Shown: positions 4,314 through 5,036 of the stretch, one piece after another | How positions within the stretch are numbered: the stretch's first letter is position 1 | Layout of the letters: each line of letters opens with the position of its first letter | Assembly (NCBI GenBank): GCA_003660605.1 | Contig: QMUN01000083.1 | Span: 1 to 5,036 of the forward strand | Source of the DNA: Thermococci archaeon | GTDB lineage: Archaea; Methanobacteriota_B; Thermococci; Methanofastidiosales; B48-G16 | Length of the DNA stretch: 5,036 bases | Reading direction: 5' to 3' | Notes under the pieces: model-generated | Told to the model about the DNA's origin: nothing | Databases searched by the model: none | The model's input: the letters and a program-made list of their open reading frames with translations, nothing else | Translations under genes and position numbers: made by a program

Positions 4314-5036
4314 AAGATCATAAGACAATCTTGGTGGCATGGCTGTTTTTCTCAACAGTTAATGGCATAATGTTTCCAATACTTCCTATATACATATATA
4401 ATCTCAGCGAGAGCTATATCTACGTAGGGTTGATAAATGCCCTTCCAGCCCTGATCTTAATGTTTATGAGCTTTATATGGGGTACCCTTTCTGATAAAAT
4501 AGGAAAAAGAAAAGAAATCATATTTTTCTCATGTTTTGTTGGATCCGTTATGTATTTTTCTTTTGGTATTCTAAATTCTGAGCTTCTTATCGTTATGAGA
4601 ACAATCCAGTTCGTGTTCCTTGCTGGTGCGTATTTAGTTCCTGCTTTGCTGACAGAGTATTTCCCTGAGGAGAAGGGTAAGGCACTAGGAAACTTTCAAA
4701 GTTTCGGAGCTTTAGGCTGGGTAATCGGGGGATTGAGTGCTGGATATCTTTATAACTCTGGATATATATTTGTTGCTTCTGGAATTCTTACTCTGATATT
4801 TGCATTTTTGATAACGACCATAGAAGAAATACCCAAGAATGTTTTTAAAGAGTTTTATTTCTTTAAATTTGGAAATTTTAAAGTTCTGACCTATCTTGCC
4901 TTAGCCACGATCATTTTGATGACCTCTTCTAATATTGTTTTTGGTCTTTTCTCTGTATACATGAAATGCTTTGGAGTCTCGGAAATCAATATTGGAAGGG
5001 TTTCGGCATTGACAGGTATATGTGTAGTTTTAACTA
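4310..5036 (+). CDS. Major facilitator superfamily transporter (3' end outside window)
   Basis: The gene starts with the ATG of an ATGA overlap with the upstream stop, so the two are very likely translated together. The window holds 242 codons, open to the right edge. The protein begins MKDHKTILVAWLFFSTVNGI and shows about seven and a half membrane helices (roughly 7-29, 37-57, 68-88, 92-113, 130-149, 152-171, 193-218 and 228 on). The MFS signature motif A stands between helices two and three as GTLSDKIGKRKEI (58-70). Arg97 in helix four fits motif B, and GALGWVIGGLSAG (133-145) in helix five resembles motif C of proton-coupled exporters. A full protein would be about 380-420 residues by family norm. 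Substrate is unknown; an exporter is favoured weakly by the motif C-like sequence. Confidence 0.92.
   Translation, partial: MKDHKTILVAWLFFSTVNGIMFPILPIYIYNLSESYIYVGLINALPALILMFMSFIWGTLSDKIGKRKEIIFFSCFVGSVMYFSFGILNSELLIVMRTIQFVFLAGAYLVPALLTEYFPEEKGKALGNFQSFGALGWVIGGLSAGYLYNSGYIFVASGILTLIFAFLITTIEEIPKNVFKEFYFFKFGNFKVLTYLALATIILMTSSNIVFGLFSVYMKCFGVSEINIGRVSALTGICVVLT

Overview
The window looks like a piece of an AT-rich archaeal genome. The evidence is a long-chain archaeal FKBP, a tRNA gene without an encoded CCA, TATA-type elements about 26 bases ahead of several gene starts, few Shine-Dalgarno sites, and frequent AGA and ATA codons. A euryarchaeal or Thermoplasmatota-like host fits best. The lineage is inference, because no rRNA or other marker gene is present.

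Layout, left to right. Bases 1-221 are non-coding and T/A-rich, with a palindrome at 123-143 and a GC-rich hairpin at 156-204. The hairpin carries pieces of the 3' end of the neighbouring tRNA. A leftward tRNA-Val(UAC) lies at 222-294, with a TATA box at 316-325. After a 154-base gap comes a leftward GNAT acetyltransferase (449-916). Divergent from it is a very small rightward ORF (1004-1174). That ORF resembles the start of an addiction-module type protein and may be frameshifted, since protein-like sequence continues in the next frame to 1233. A long-chain FKBP-type prolyl isomerase and chaperone follows (1357-2031).

The FKBP gene converges on, and overlaps by 12 bases, a leftward five-helix Yip1-type membrane protein (2020-2661). 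From a 56-base divergent promoter region, a two-gene rightward operon starts. It encodes a polytopic GT-C/STT3-like membrane protein with a soluble C-terminal domain (2718-4313), followed with an ATGA overlap by a major facilitator transporter (4310 to the window edge, incomplete).

Most genes are housekeeping or generic and appear unlinked in function: tRNA, acetyltransferase, folding chaperone, membrane-trafficking-like protein. The one real pairing is the GT-C-like protein with the MFS transporter, which are probably translated together at the membrane. The STT3 WWDYG motif is not seen, so this is unlikely to be an ordinary oligosaccharyltransferase. The substrate of either partner cannot be read from the sequence. 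I see no CRISPR array, transposase or phage gene.
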